Shown: piece by piece, positions 53,989-62,834 of the stretch
How the letters are laid out: each line of letters begins with the position of its first letter
Position numbering within the stretch: position 1 is the first letter of the stretch
Source: Myxococcus xanthus
Lineage (GTDB): Bacteria; Myxococcota; Myxococcia; Myxococcales; Myxococcaceae
Reading direction: 5' to 3'
Assembly (NCBI RefSeq): GCF_900106535.1
Contig: NZ_FNOH01000007.1
Span: 372,001-436,000, forward strand
DNA length: 64,000 nt
Notes under the pieces: generated by a model
Seen by the model: the letters and a program-made list of their open reading frames with translations, nothing else
What the model was told of the DNA's origin: nothing
Database searches by the model: none
Made by a program: the position numbers and the translations under genes

Positions 53989-54414
53989 CTAATCCGGCTG
54001 CGCATCCACCCACTCCGCCAGGATGTCCGCGTGGCAGGGGCCGGGCTTGCACCAGCAGCCCAGGCGTTTGCCACGCAACATCAGCACGGCGGCGCGGTGG
54101 TCCGCGTCATGCCGGGTGCGCAGCCCCAGGTACCAGCGGAACGCGTCGAAGGCGTCTTCGTCCGGCCCCATGCGGCGCAGGGCTTCCTGGCGGATGCGTT
54201 CCTGCTCCGCCTCCGGAAGCGTCCCCAGCCACGGCGCGAAGTAGGTGCGCAGCATGGCGCCTGGAGTGCGCACGCCTCCGGGCTTGAAGGGGTTGCCGAA
54301 GCGGCCGGGCACCGGGTTGAGCGGGCTCGGCTTCGCATAGGCGCGGAAGGCCCGGCCCACGTACACGTCGAAGCCGTCGTGGACATGGACCGCCGTGGTG
54401 CGCGTCACGGTCAT
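53989..54414 (-). CDS. DUF4326 domain protein
   Basis: The 141-residue protein reads FDVYVGRAFRAYAKP, RFGNPFKPGG and, near the end, LRGKRLGCWCKPGPCHADIL. This Gly-Cys-Trp-Cys and CHAD pattern is the DUF4326 signature and may bind metal. No function is known. It is 21 bases upstream of the cyclodeaminase gene and in the same direction. Confidence 0.85.
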   Translation of the reverse strand: MTVTRTTAVHVHDGFDVYVGRAFRAYAKPSPLNPVPGRFGNPFKPGGVRTPGAMLRTYFAPWLGTLPEAEQERIRQEALRRMGPDEDAFDAFRWYLGLRTRHDADHRAAVLMLRGKRLGCWCKPGPCHADILAEWVDAQPD

Positions 54415-54433
54415 CGGCGTGGCCTCGCGGACG

Positions 54434-54712
54434 CTACTTCTTGCGCTTCTTGCCCGCGGCGGGTGCGACGACGGGCTCCGGGGGCTTCTCCGCGGCGGCC
54501 TTCAGCGTGTCGCGCTCCTCCTGCACCTTCGCGAGCTGCCCTTCCAGCTCGCTGACGCGCTCCTTCAACGTCGCGTTCTCCCCGCGCAGCGTGTCCGCGT
54601 CCTTGCGCAGCGTGTTCGCCTCCACGCGCGCCCGCGTCAGTTCGCGCGACGACGTGCAACCCACGGCGAGGGGAACCACCGCCAGCGACACCACCGTCAT
54701 CCATGCCTTCAT
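54434..54712 (-). CDS. Coiled-coil lipoprotein
   Basis: The 92-residue protein starts with a lipoprotein signal (MKAWMTVVSLAVVPLAVGC). A heptad coiled coil follows (TRARVEANTLRKDADTLRGE, then LKERVSELEGQLAKVQEERD). It ends in AAGKKRKK. Such Lpp-like small proteins often span or tether the envelope. It lies between the DUF4326 and methyltransferase genes. Confidence 0.8.
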   Translation of the reverse strand: MKAWMTVVSLAVVPLAVGCTSSRELTRARVEANTLRKDADTLRGENATLKERVSELEGQLAKVQEERDTLKAAAEKPPEPVVAPAAGKKRKK

Positions 54713-54814
54713 GTGATTCAGCTCCTGGACGCCCGGGCCCAAGGCCTTGAGCCCAGTCGGCCCGGCGTCGTGGCGCGGAGCGTAGGCATGGAGCCTGCGT
54801 CACAGGAAGCCGCG

Positions 54815-55558
54815 TCAATTGGTTGTATCTCCAACGACACTGTCGCGGACCTCGTGAATCCAGACGTGCTCCAGGCCCCAGGTGAAGAGCAGCCGATGCT
54901 TGGAGAGGACGGTGAAGCCCGGGGCCTCCACCGGCCGAGTCACGGTGATGACGCGCGTGCCGGGGCGGCAGGTGCGGAAGCGCTCCACCAGCCGGGCCCG
55001 CGTCCGCGGCGTCAGCGCCGTCCAGTTGGTGAAGACATGCGTGGCATCCTGGAGGTCCGCGCGGGTCGCGTCGCCCACGATGAGCTGCGCGCCTGCCTTC
55101 TCCACGGACTTTCGGGCCAGGTCCACGTGGTGCTGCATCAACTCCACGCCGCGAGCCTCCGCGCCCAGCCAGCGCGCGGCCAGCAGCGTGCGGCCCCGCC
55201 CCGCGCCCAGGTCCACCAGCCGCGAGCCACGGCCCAGCCCGGCCTTCCAGAAGAGCCACACCCCTGTGTGCACTGGCATCTCGCCGTACATCAGTTCCTT
55301 GAAAATCTGCCCGCTCGTCTGGAGGACTCGCGTCGTTTCGAACGAGCGCTTCAGGCGGTAGGGCGAGACGCGCACCTCGCGCAGCCACAGGCCCAGGTAG
55401 GGCGGAAGCAGCCGGGGCCTGCGCAGCAGCACCAGGACGTCGAAGAGCCGGGTGAACAGCTCAATGAACACGATGCTGATGCGCAGGACGACCAGCGCCG
55501 GCAGGGACATGCCGTAGTCGTCGTCCTGCTCGGGCGGGGGAGAGGGGCGCTCCGTCAT
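54815..55558 (-). CDS. Membrane-attached class I SAM methyltransferase
   Basis: The 247-residue protein has an N-terminal hydrophobic stretch (LPALVVLRISIVFIELFTRL), then a methyltransferase domain with the SAM loop SRLVDLGAGRGRTLLAARWL, the ribose-binding acidic residue in ARGVELMQHHVDLA, and GDATRADLQDA. This order resembles DOT1-like or generic small-molecule methyltransferases. Substrate unknown. ATG 55558 (MTERPSPPPEQ) is preferred over 55573. Confidence 0.82.
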   Translation of the reverse strand: MTERPSPPPEQDDDYGMSLPALVVLRISIVFIELFTRLFDVLVLLRRPRLLPPYLGLWLREVRVSPYRLKRSFETTRVLQTSGQIFKELMYGEMPVHTGVWLFWKAGLGRGSRLVDLGAGRGRTLLAARWLGAEARGVELMQHHVDLARKSVEKAGAQLIVGDATRADLQDATHVFTNWTALTPRTRARLVERFRTCRPGTRVITVTRPVEAPGFTVLSKHRLLFTWGLEHVWIHEVRDSVVGDTTN

Positions 55559-55612
55559 GTCCGTGGAGCGCATGAGGATAGCACCCTGCTGTGGGGTGCT
55601 GGTTGCTCCATG

Positions 55613-58600
55613 TCAGCGGATGCGCATCAACGTGGTGCCGGAGCTGAGGAAGCCTCCTCCGGTGAGCACCTCGGGGACGCCATCGTGGTCGACGTCCAGC
55701 AGGACCACATCGTGCGGTGCGTACAGGGTTCCGAAGCAACGCGCGGAACCCCAGTCGCTGTGCCACTGCGAGGGCAGGACACAGACGGCCCGGAGTTCCG
55801 GTGTCGAGACCAGGAGCTCGGGAAGACCGTCCCCATCCAGGTCGCTCGCGGTGAGCCCTGCCGCGCTGCCGCCCGTTCGAAGGAACTGGCGGTCGTAGAA
55901 CACGAAGTTGCTGGAGCCGAACATCGGGACCACTCCGCCCGCGGCGGACCCCGCGCACGTCACGGCCATGTCCATGTGCTCATCGAGGTTCAAGTCCGCG
56001 AACATCAGTCCTGAGGGAGCGCAGGTGGAGATCAATGGCGTGTACTCTCGTACCTTGACCATCGTGCCGTTCGCCCGTCCCTCGAACATGACCAGCTCGA
56101 AGCTTGGGTAGGTTCTCCGCAGCACGACCAGGTCCGCCCTCCCATCCCGGTTCAGGTCCTTCAATGCGAGCTGGCTCAACGTGGAGTAGGTGGTGAGCAC
56201 GCCCGCAGCCACGAAGTGCCCCTCGCCCTGGTTGTGAAGGAGATGCACGTCATAGGTGGAGAACCCGCCATCTTCGCGCCTGGTGGCCACGGCCAGGTCA
56301 AGGTCCCCGTCTCCATCGATATCGCCAGCGGCCACCAGGCTCGAAAGGGCGCCCGAAGTCACTCCCTCTAGCGAAAGCTCCTCCGCCGCGGCGAAGGTCC
56401 CGTCCCCGTTGCCGCGCAGCAGCACCAGCGAGCGGTTGGGTGGCGTGCTCGTGGCACTCATCGCGAGCAGGTCCATTGTCGGGCCGGAGTCGAAGCGGTC
56501 CGCCAGCAGCTTCCATATGCCCGGGGGAACCGGAGCTGGGCCCCGGTGCTCGAATCCACCGCCCGTTCGGGTGAGGTGGGCCTGGACGCCGCCGTCGACG
56601 AGTGAAGCCACATCGGTGTGGCCATCGCCATCAAAGTCCCCCGTTGCGAAGAGCCAGCCGATGTCCGGACGCGTGGGCAGTTCCAGGTCCCAGATGACAT
56701 GGACGGTGTTGTGCATGCCGGAGAGCACCGCCAGGTCCGTCTTGCCGCTGCCGTTGAAGTCCGCCGCCACCAGATACGAGGGGTTCATCCCCGTGGCGAG
56801 CGTCCTGGATTCGAAGGTTCCATCTCCTCTTCCTTGGAGGAGGGTGAGGGTGTCGCTGTCCGCGTGCACATAGGCCAGGTCCTGCGTGCCATTCCCGTCC
56901 AAGTCCCCCGCGATGAGGTGGCTCCGGTTTCCGAAGCTGTGCCACGTGTGCTGGTGCAGACGCACGGGCGCCGTGAAGCGGCCGTGGCCGTCACCTGTCA
57001 GCAGGTGGATGGAGGACTCCCGGTTCCCCACCACGAGGGCCACGATGTCGAGGTGGCCATCACCGTTGAAGTCCGTGGTCACCGCATGGGGCACGGGGCC
57101 GTCAAGCGTGCCCAGGAACTCCTTGGTGAAGGTGAGGAGCCCTCTGCCATAGAAGCCATGGAGGGAGGGGCCCACCACCATCAGGTCCACCAGCCCATCC
57201 TGGTCGAAGTCCCCCGTGACAACGGAGCCCCTGGGCGCGAACGGCTCCCGAAAGGCCACGGCCAGCCGGCCTCCGCCGGTGTGGCGAAGAACGAGCAAGC
57301 TGTCCCGCTGGGACACCACGACTTCAGGCGCGCCGTCACCGTCTATGTCCAGCACGGCGGGAGGCGTGATGTCATAGGTCGAGGAGTGGCTGACTGCGTC
57401 CAGCACGTAGTTGATGACAGGTTGCTCGAACGCGCCGTTTCCTTGCCCGCGCAAGAAGGAGACGCATCGGCAGTAGTTGGCTTCCGCCGCAATCAGGTCC
57501 AGCACGCCGTCCCGGTCCAGGTCCGCGGAGACCAGGTGCTCGGCCGTCACGGAGAGGTGGGGGGTGTTCTCCGCCTCGAACGCGCCGTTGCCGATTCCGC
57601 GGAGGAAGGTGACCCCGGGGCTGTTGTCGTGGCGGGCGGCGAGGTCCAGCTTCCCGTCTTGATTGAAGTCGCCAAGCGCCAGTCCATGGGACATGCCCGC
57701 GACTTCCTGGGTCACCCGCTGCACGGGGCCCGTGTCCAGATTCACCTCGCAGCGCCTCTCCGGTGCGGTCAGCGCCACGGTGTGCGTGCGCGTCGCGGAG
57801 GCGGTGCCAGGGACGGTGGCGGTGATGCGGAGCCGTGCCTCGGGCGCGGTACCTGGCAGGTCCGTGGGACGGTTCCAGCGGAAGGTGTGTTCGGTGCCCT
57901 GCGTGGAGGTCGAAAGCGAGACCAGGCCGGACGCGCGTTCGTAATAGGAGTCCGCCGCTTGGGTCGCGCGGGTGAAGGCGCCACTGCCCGTGGCATCGAA
58001 CTCCACCAGGACGTCCGCGCGTTCCCCGTCCACCTGCCGCAGCGTGTAGGTCACCGGCTGGCAGCCACGGACCGCCGACGGCGTGTCGAGTCGGGTGACC
58101 TCCACGGGCGTGGGCTGCGACTTCACGGGCTCACCCGCCGTGGCCGCGGGGCTGTCACCTACGGCGTTGCGAGCCACCACCGAGATTGTCTGTGCCTTCG
58201 TGCTGGGCACGTCCTCCAACACGGCGCCGTGCTGGTCCGCGCTCACCTCGATGCGCACGCCCGACGGCTGAGCCATGACGGTGTAGCCGGTGAGGCGTGA
58301 GCGTCCGTCGGACACGGGGGGCGCCCACGCTACGGTGAGCGAGCGCACTCCCGGTTCGGCCTGGACGGAGGCGGGCGCGCCCGGCGGTGCATGCGTTCGC
58401 GCGGAGGCCGTGCTGCTGTCAGGTCCCTGGCCCACGTCGTTTCGCGCGGACACGGTGAAGGTGTACTCGGTGTCGTCCTGGAGGTTCGTGAAGGTGGCTT
58501 CGCTGGCCAGGCCCTCCACCTGGTGCGTGGTGCCACCGGGCGAGGCCGTCACCACGTAGCCGGAGACAGGCAGACCGCCGGTGTCCTCGGGCGGCTGCCA

Positions 58601-59416
58601 GGAGACGGACACCTCGCGCACACCGGGCGAGGCGGCCACGGACACGGGCGTGCCGGGCTGGGCGGCGGGCACCACGGCGGTGGACTCGGCGGACGCGGGG
58701 CCCGCGCCCACGGCGTTCACCGCGTGCACGGTGAAGGTGGAGGCCACGCCGTTGGTCAGCCCGCTCACGGTGGTTGTCCGCACGGGGCTGTCTGTCGCGA
58801 CACTCGCGCCGCTCGGGTGGGCCGTTACCACGTAGTGAAGAACGGAGCGCCCACCGTCGGACGCGGGGGCGTTCCATGTGACACGCACCTGCCGGTCGCC
58901 TCGCTCCACCCCGAGCGCCACCGGCGCGGTGGGCACATCCGGCAGGTTCACGGAGTCCACGCGCGCCACGGGACTCACGCCCACGGCGTTGCGCGCGGTG
59001 ATGGTGAAGCGGTAGGTGCCTCCGGCGCGCAGGCCGGTGACGCGCGCGGTGGTGCCCTCCACCTGCACCTGGATGCCGTCCTCGAGAGGTTCGACGCCCA
59101 CGTCGTAGCCGGTAATCGCGCTGCCGCCGTTCTGCGCAGGCTCGAACCAGGAGAGCGTCACCGTGCCTGGGTCCGTCATCGCGGACACCTGGCGCGGTGC
59201 GGACGGGGCGGTGGGCTCGGGCGGTTTGGGCGGCCGGAGTTGTTCGCACCGGGAGGCATCCGCCACGCAGACGTTGGCGTCGGGGCAGCACGTCCAGCCG
59301 TCGGTGCAGGGGCAGGGCCGCTCACCCTCATTCACAGGGTTGATGCAGCCGGAGAACAGCAGTGCGCCGAGCAACAGGCTCAGGACGCGGGACGGAAGCC
59401 AATGCGATGTCTTCAT
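55613..59416 (-). CDS. FN3 / FG-GAP (VCBS) repeat lipoprotein
   Basis: The 1267-residue lipoprotein has the lipobox in LLLGALLFSGC, a short Cys-rich module (CPCTDGWTCCPDANVCVAD), and about four fibronectin type III domains to residue 470. A beta-propeller-like array follows, with thirteen calcium loops of DxDxDG type such as DFNQDGKLD, DLDRDGVLD and DFDGDGHTD. Such integrin-alpha-like propellers bind ligands at the cell surface. It starts 40 bases after the caspase stop, so it probably belongs to the same operon. Confidence 0.88.
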   Translation of the reverse strand: MKTSHWLPSRVLSLLLGALLFSGCINPVNEGERPCPCTDGWTCCPDANVCVADASRCEQLRPPKPPEPTAPSAPRQVSAMTDPGTVTLSWFEPAQNGGSAITGYDVGVEPLEDGIQVQVEGTTARVTGLRAGGTYRFTITARNAVGVSPVARVDSVNLPDVPTAPVALGVERGDRQVRVTWNAPASDGGRSVLHYVVTAHPSGASVATDSPVRTTTVSGLTNGVASTFTVHAVNAVGAGPASAESTAVVPAAQPGTPVSVAASPGVREVSVSWQPPEDTGGLPVSGYVVTASPGGTTHQVEGLASEATFTNLQDDTEYTFTVSARNDVGQGPDSSTASARTHAPPGAPASVQAEPGVRSLTVAWAPPVSDGRSRLTGYTVMAQPSGVRIEVSADQHGAVLEDVPSTKAQTISVVARNAVGDSPAATAGEPVKSQPTPVEVTRLDTPSAVRGCQPVTYTLRQVDGERADVLVEFDATGSGAFTRATQAADSYYERASGLVSLSTSTQGTEHTFRWNRPTDLPGTAPEARLRITATVPGTASATRTHTVALTAPERRCEVNLDTGPVQRVTQEVAGMSHGLALGDFNQDGKLDLAARHDNSPGVTFLRGIGNGAFEAENTPHLSVTAEHLVSADLDRDGVLDLIAAEANYCRCVSFLRGQGNGAFEQPVINYVLDAVSHSSTYDITPPAVLDIDGDGAPEVVVSQRDSLLVLRHTGGGRLAVAFREPFAPRGSVVTGDFDQDGLVDLMVVGPSLHGFYGRGLLTFTKEFLGTLDGPVPHAVTTDFNGDGHLDIVALVVGNRESSIHLLTGDGHGRFTAPVRLHQHTWHSFGNRSHLIAGDLDGNGTQDLAYVHADSDTLTLLQGRGDGTFESRTLATGMNPSYLVAADFNGSGKTDLAVLSGMHNTVHVIWDLELPTRPDIGWLFATGDFDGDGHTDVASLVDGGVQAHLTRTGGGFEHRGPAPVPPGIWKLLADRFDSGPTMDLLAMSATSTPPNRSLVLLRGNGDGTFAAAEELSLEGVTSGALSSLVAAGDIDGDGDLDLAVATRREDGGFSTYDVHLLHNQGEGHFVAAGVLTTYSTLSQLALKDLNRDGRADLVVLRRTYPSFELVMFEGRANGTMVKVREYTPLISTCAPSGLMFADLNLDEHMDMAVTCAGSAAGGVVPMFGSSNFVFYDRQFLRTGGSAAGLTASDLDGDGLPELLVSTPELRAVCVLPSQWHSDWGSARCFGTLYAPHDVVLLDVDHDGVPEVLTGGGFLSSGTTLMRIR

Positions 59417-59456
59417 TTCAAGCTTCACAACGAAAGGTGTCCACGCGTTGGACGAA

Positions 59457-61004
59457 TCAGAATGCGCCCGTGAGGCCCAGGGCCGCGCCATCCGAGCTCA
59501 GGGTGGCCAGCGGCACGGTGTCCGAGTCGGGCCACAGGAACAGCAGCGCGCCGCTCAGCACCGCCGCGCCGCCGACCCCGTAGAGCACGCCGCTGGCGGT
59601 GTTGTAGGTCCGGATGCGGCGGTTGTGCGCGGCGGCTTCCTGCTGCGGCAGTTCGGGCGAGACGCTGCTCCGGATGTCTCGGGCCTCCAGCGTGGCCCAC
59701 ATGCCCGCGCCCGCGGAGGCCACGCCCAGCGCCAGCGCGCCCCAGCCGAGCTGCCTCCGGAGGCTCCCTGAGTCGGAGACCTTCGTCAGCGTCAGAGGCG
59801 GCGGCTCGCGGAACGCGAAGTCGGTGACGGTGTCGCTGCCGAAGGGCAAGGTGAAGATGTGCTGGAAGGCCGCGTGCGCGGCGCCGCGTGACGCCACGCG
59901 AGGCGCTTCGGCGGAGAGGGACTCCAGCCGCACGACGTCTTGCGCGGTGGGGAGCGCGTACTCCTGTGCTTCATCGCCCATGCGCCGCAGGAAGACAGGG
60001 CCGCGAGGAGGCGGGCGCAGCAGGCGCAGGGACTGGCCTTGCGCGTTGTGGAACTCGGCCAGACGAACGCCGTTGGCGTCCTCCAGGAGGTAGTGGGCGC
60101 CCTGGGCGCCGTCGACCTCGAGCCGCCGCTCCATCCCCGGGCGCAGGTCCACCAGCAGTTCGGAGCCCTTGGGCGGCCGAGCGTGGAGCTGGGGGCGGAA
60201 GCGCTCGTTCGGAATGGCCGCGTTGGCGCGCTCCACGAAGGCGGCGATTTCGCGGTAGCTGACCTGCCCGTCACCGTCCGCGTCCGCCGCGCCGAAGAGG
60301 CCCGAGCGCACCTCATGGTTGAAGACGCCGGCCTCGAAGGCCTCCCACTCGTGGCTCTCGCGGGCGGACGAGGTGGACAGCAAGAGGCCCACGTTGTCCG
60401 CCAGCGCCAGTCCCACCGCGCGCGTGAAGCCCGCGGGCAGGGGGCGCCGCTGTCCGCCGGGCCCGCGGCTGTAGGCCAGGAAGTACGAGTAGCACGCGTC
60501 GACGATGAGGTGGACGCGGTCGGCGCCGAGCTTGCCCACCACGTCCGAGGACAGCGTCTGCCCGGTGAGGGGACCGTCCTCCAGGCTGACGTAGCCCTCG
60601 CCGTTGCGCACGTTCCCGTGGCCCGCGTAGACGACGTAGGCCACCGTCTCCACGCCACGGCTGCGCGCGAGGGCGATGTCTTCGCCCAGCTTCTTCACGG
60701 AGGAGGCCAGCTCGGGGTGCTTGGGGTCCAGGGCCTCGGCGGCGGCCTGCGGGTGTAGCCGGCGCGTGTTGTCATCCATGCGCGCGAGCAGGTACGTGCG
60801 TGCGCCGAGCATGCGGAACAGGTCCAGGTAGCGCGCGGCATCGTCATCCGCGAAGCGCAGCGCGGGCTGGTCCGGTTCATGGCTGCGATTGACGCCGATG
60901 ATGAGCGCGAAGGATGCGGTGCGCGGCGGAGGCGTCGCGGCCTGTGGTGAGGCGGCGCCCGCGGCCACCGGCAGCAGGGCGAGGAGCAGGGCGGCGAATC
61001 TCAT
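59457..61004 (-). CDS. Secreted caspase-fold protein with EF-hand and C-terminal membrane segments
   Basis: The 515-residue protein has a signal peptide (MRFAALLLALLPVAAGA). The peptidase C14 domain has its catalytic His129 in YAGHGN and Cys171 in IVDACYS. Residues 241-252 (DADGDGQVSYRE) are an ideal EF-hand loop. Two membrane segments lie near the C terminus (LGWGALALGVASAGAGMW and GVLYGVGGAAVLSGALLFL). The domain thus faces the periplasm. Its ATG overlaps the stop of the anti-sigma-like gene (ATGA). Bacterial caspase-fold proteins cut after Arg or Lys or act in signalling; the target is unknown. Confidence 0.9.
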   Translation of the reverse strand: MRFAALLLALLPVAAGAASPQAATPPPRTASFALIIGVNRSHEPDQPALRFADDDAARYLDLFRMLGARTYLLARMDDNTRRLHPQAAAEALDPKHPELASSVKKLGEDIALARSRGVETVAYVVYAGHGNVRNGEGYVSLEDGPLTGQTLSSDVVGKLGADRVHLIVDACYSYFLAYSRGPGGQRRPLPAGFTRAVGLALADNVGLLLSTSSARESHEWEAFEAGVFNHEVRSGLFGAADADGDGQVSYREIAAFVERANAAIPNERFRPQLHARPPKGSELLVDLRPGMERRLEVDGAQGAHYLLEDANGVRLAEFHNAQGQSLRLLRPPPRGPVFLRRMGDEAQEYALPTAQDVVRLESLSAEAPRVASRGAAHAAFQHIFTLPFGSDTVTDFAFREPPPLTLTKVSDSGSLRRQLGWGALALGVASAGAGMWATLEARDIRSSVSPELPQQEAAAHNRRIRTYNTASGVLYGVGGAAVLSGALLFLWPDSDTVPLATLSSDGAALGLTGAF

Positions 61005-61954
61005 GGGATGACCTGGAGCTGGAGCGAGGTGGCGTCCGCGCCAGCGGGGAGCACGGCGTCGAGGTCGCCCTGCTCCACGAGCGCCTCCATCTGCTTCACG
61101 GTGAGCGGCGACTCCAGGAAGACAGCGTGGAGGGTGAGGGCCCCGGGAGCGAGCGGATGAGAGATGGCTTCAGGCAGCTCGCGCAAGGTGTCGCCCGGGG
61201 GAATGGAGATGGCCGAGGGGTCGCTCGCCGGGTCGGTCCAGCTCGGGTGGTACCAGTAGACGCGGCCCGCGGTGTCCCGGGCGAAGACCATGAGGAAGCG
61301 GTGGGCGTCGGGGTTGCGGAAGGCGAAGGCCAGCTCTTGCTCGGGCCGAAGTTTCGGGCCCAGGAGGGTGGTGTGCCCGCCGGGCGCCACGGCATAGGCG
61401 AGCAGCCGCGCCTGGGCCGCCGCATTGCCCGCGCCCCGGGCGGTGAAGCCCGCGTCGTCGGTGGAAGCGGAGGGCAGGCGGACCACGAGCAGCGCGAGGC
61501 AGGCGACCGCCACAGGTGCGAGCGCCAGGGGCCACCAGCGGGGAACCCGTCTGTCGGACGCCGGGGGCGTGGGCATGGGACGGCGGGACGTTGGCGCCAC
61601 CGAGGTGTTCGGGCTGGGCACCTGCCGGCCCGGAATGGAGGTTCCATTCCGTGCCTCGCCGACGGGGGCGAGCCGCGCTGGAGCCGAAGGCGCATGTGGG
61701 CCGCCCATGCCGTGGAGCACCCGCTGCCAGAGGGACGCGGGCGGCCGTGTTTCGAGCCCCAGGCCCCGGGCCAGCCGTGTCCGCGCATCCGGGGCGGAAG
61801 GGTCCAGCCGGGCGAGGAGGAGCTGCCGCTCATAGCGCTCGCGGCAGTGGGCGCAGTCCGGGAGGTGCTCGCGCATGCGCCGTTCGTCCGGGGGCGCGAT
61901 TCGCCCGGAGAAGTGACGGTCGACGAGGGGGAAGAGGGCGCAGGCGGGGCTCAT
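61001..61954 (-). CDS. Putative anti-sigma factor: zinc-finger plus DUF4384-like periplasmic domain
   Basis: The 317-residue protein has an N-terminal zf-HC2-type finger (MREHLPDCAHCRERY: His-x3-Cys-x2-Cys). A Pro-rich linker leads to one membrane span (WWPLALAPVAVACLALLVV). The periplasmic part, with LAFAFRNPDAHRFLMVFARD and YWYHPSW, resembles DUF4384, a domain often paired with caspases. Its ATG overlaps the sigma factor stop and its stop overlaps the caspase start. A zinc-finger anti-sigma usually binds its sigma factor and releases it on signal. The order sigma, anti-sigma, caspase suggests one circuit. Confidence 0.83.
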   Translation of the reverse strand: MSPACALFPLVDRHFSGRIAPPDERRMREHLPDCAHCRERYERQLLLARLDPSAPDARTRLARGLGLETRPPASLWQRVLHGMGGPHAPSAPARLAPVGEARNGTSIPGRQVPSPNTSVAPTSRRPMPTPPASDRRVPRWWPLALAPVAVACLALLVVRLPSASTDDAGFTARGAGNAAAQARLLAYAVAPGGHTTLLGPKLRPEQELAFAFRNPDAHRFLMVFARDTAGRVYWYHPSWTDPASDPSAISIPPGDTLRELPEAISHPLAPGALTLHAVFLESPLTVKQMEALVEQGDLDAVLPAGADATSLQLQVIP

Positions 61955-62589
61955 CGGGCCTCCGGAGTGAGGAGGAACTTCTTGAGGAGTTGGCGGACGC
62001 GCAGCTCCTGGTAGGCGAGGGTTGTGCGGCGCATGCGCAGGGCGGCGGCGGCCTCGCGCTGGCTGAGCTGGAGCACGAAGCGAGCCTCGAAGACGGGGGC
62101 CCATTTGGGCGGCAGGCTTTCCTGGCGGAAGCGCTCCAGGAGGAAGCTGGCGTCAAGCCCGGGCTCGGGTGGTGTGGGCTCTTCGGAGGCGGAGGACTCC
62201 ACGGCGAGCTGGGCCAGGGCGTCCGACTCACGCCGCTGACGGCGCACCCGGTCCACGGCGAGGTTGTGGGAGAGCGTGTGCAGCCAGCCTGCCAGGGAGC
62301 CGCCCTGGAAGGAGCGGCGCGCGGCCTCGTCGGACACGAGCCGGAGGAAGACGTCGTGGACCACGGTCTCCGCGTCCACAGCCGGGAGGACGCGGACGGC
62401 GGCGCGGTACACCGTGTCGAAGTGGTCGCGGTAGCAGGCGTTGAGGACGCGGGCGTCTCCGGCGTGGAACCGGGCAAGCCACGGGCCTGTCTCCGCCGAG
62501 GTGTCGTCGCTCAAAGGGCCACGTCTGGAGGGGCCTACGGGGTCCACGAAATGCCCAACGTCCGGGGCGGGGAAAATGGACGAAACCAT
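61951..62589 (-). CDS. ECF-type RNA polymerase sigma factor
   Basis: The 212-residue protein has region 2 (NACYRDHFDTVYRAAVRVLP, then DAETVVHDVFLRLV) and region 4 (FEARFVLQLSQREAAAALRM, then TTLAYQELRVRQLLKKFL). A 35-residue acidic linker separates them. It starts at ATG 62589, with TTG 62514 (LSDDTSAETG) as a shorter option. It heads the operon with the zinc-finger protein and caspase. The target promoter sequence was not found upstream. Confidence 0.9.
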   Translation of the reverse strand: MVSSIFPAPDVGHFVDPVGPSRRGPLSDDTSAETGPWLARFHAGDARVLNACYRDHFDTVYRAAVRVLPAVDAETVVHDVFLRLVSDEAARRSFQGGSLAGWLHTLSHNLAVDRVRRQRRESDALAQLAVESSASEEPTPPEPGLDASFLLERFRQESLPPKWAPVFEARFVLQLSQREAAAALRMRRTTLAYQELRVRQLLKKFLLTPEAR

Positions 62590-62834
62590 TTTCCGACGCG
62601 CTCTGTCCCACCGCTCATGTCAGGCGTTGGCCCAGGTCACCACCGCGCGCTCCAGCCGGTTCGCGGTCAGGTCCTCCGGGGGAGCAATACATGGGCCTGG
62701 TTCGTCCCCTATGGAATCCAGAGGGGGGCGAAGCCGATGCGCCAGCGCTGAGCGTACCCTTGAAGGTTGCCGGCACACCCGGGAGTTGGTTTGACGGGGC
62801 GCCTCGCATGGCATCGAGGCCACGGGGGATGCCC

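Noticed and set aside
56618..58300. 560-codon frame opposite the FG-GAP gene
   Set aside because: Antisense shadow of the repeated calcium-loop coding sequence.
62700..62800. Promoter of the sigma factor operon
   Set aside because: Several TTG-like -35 candidates exist but none has a convincing -10 partner at the right spacing, so no promoter is called.
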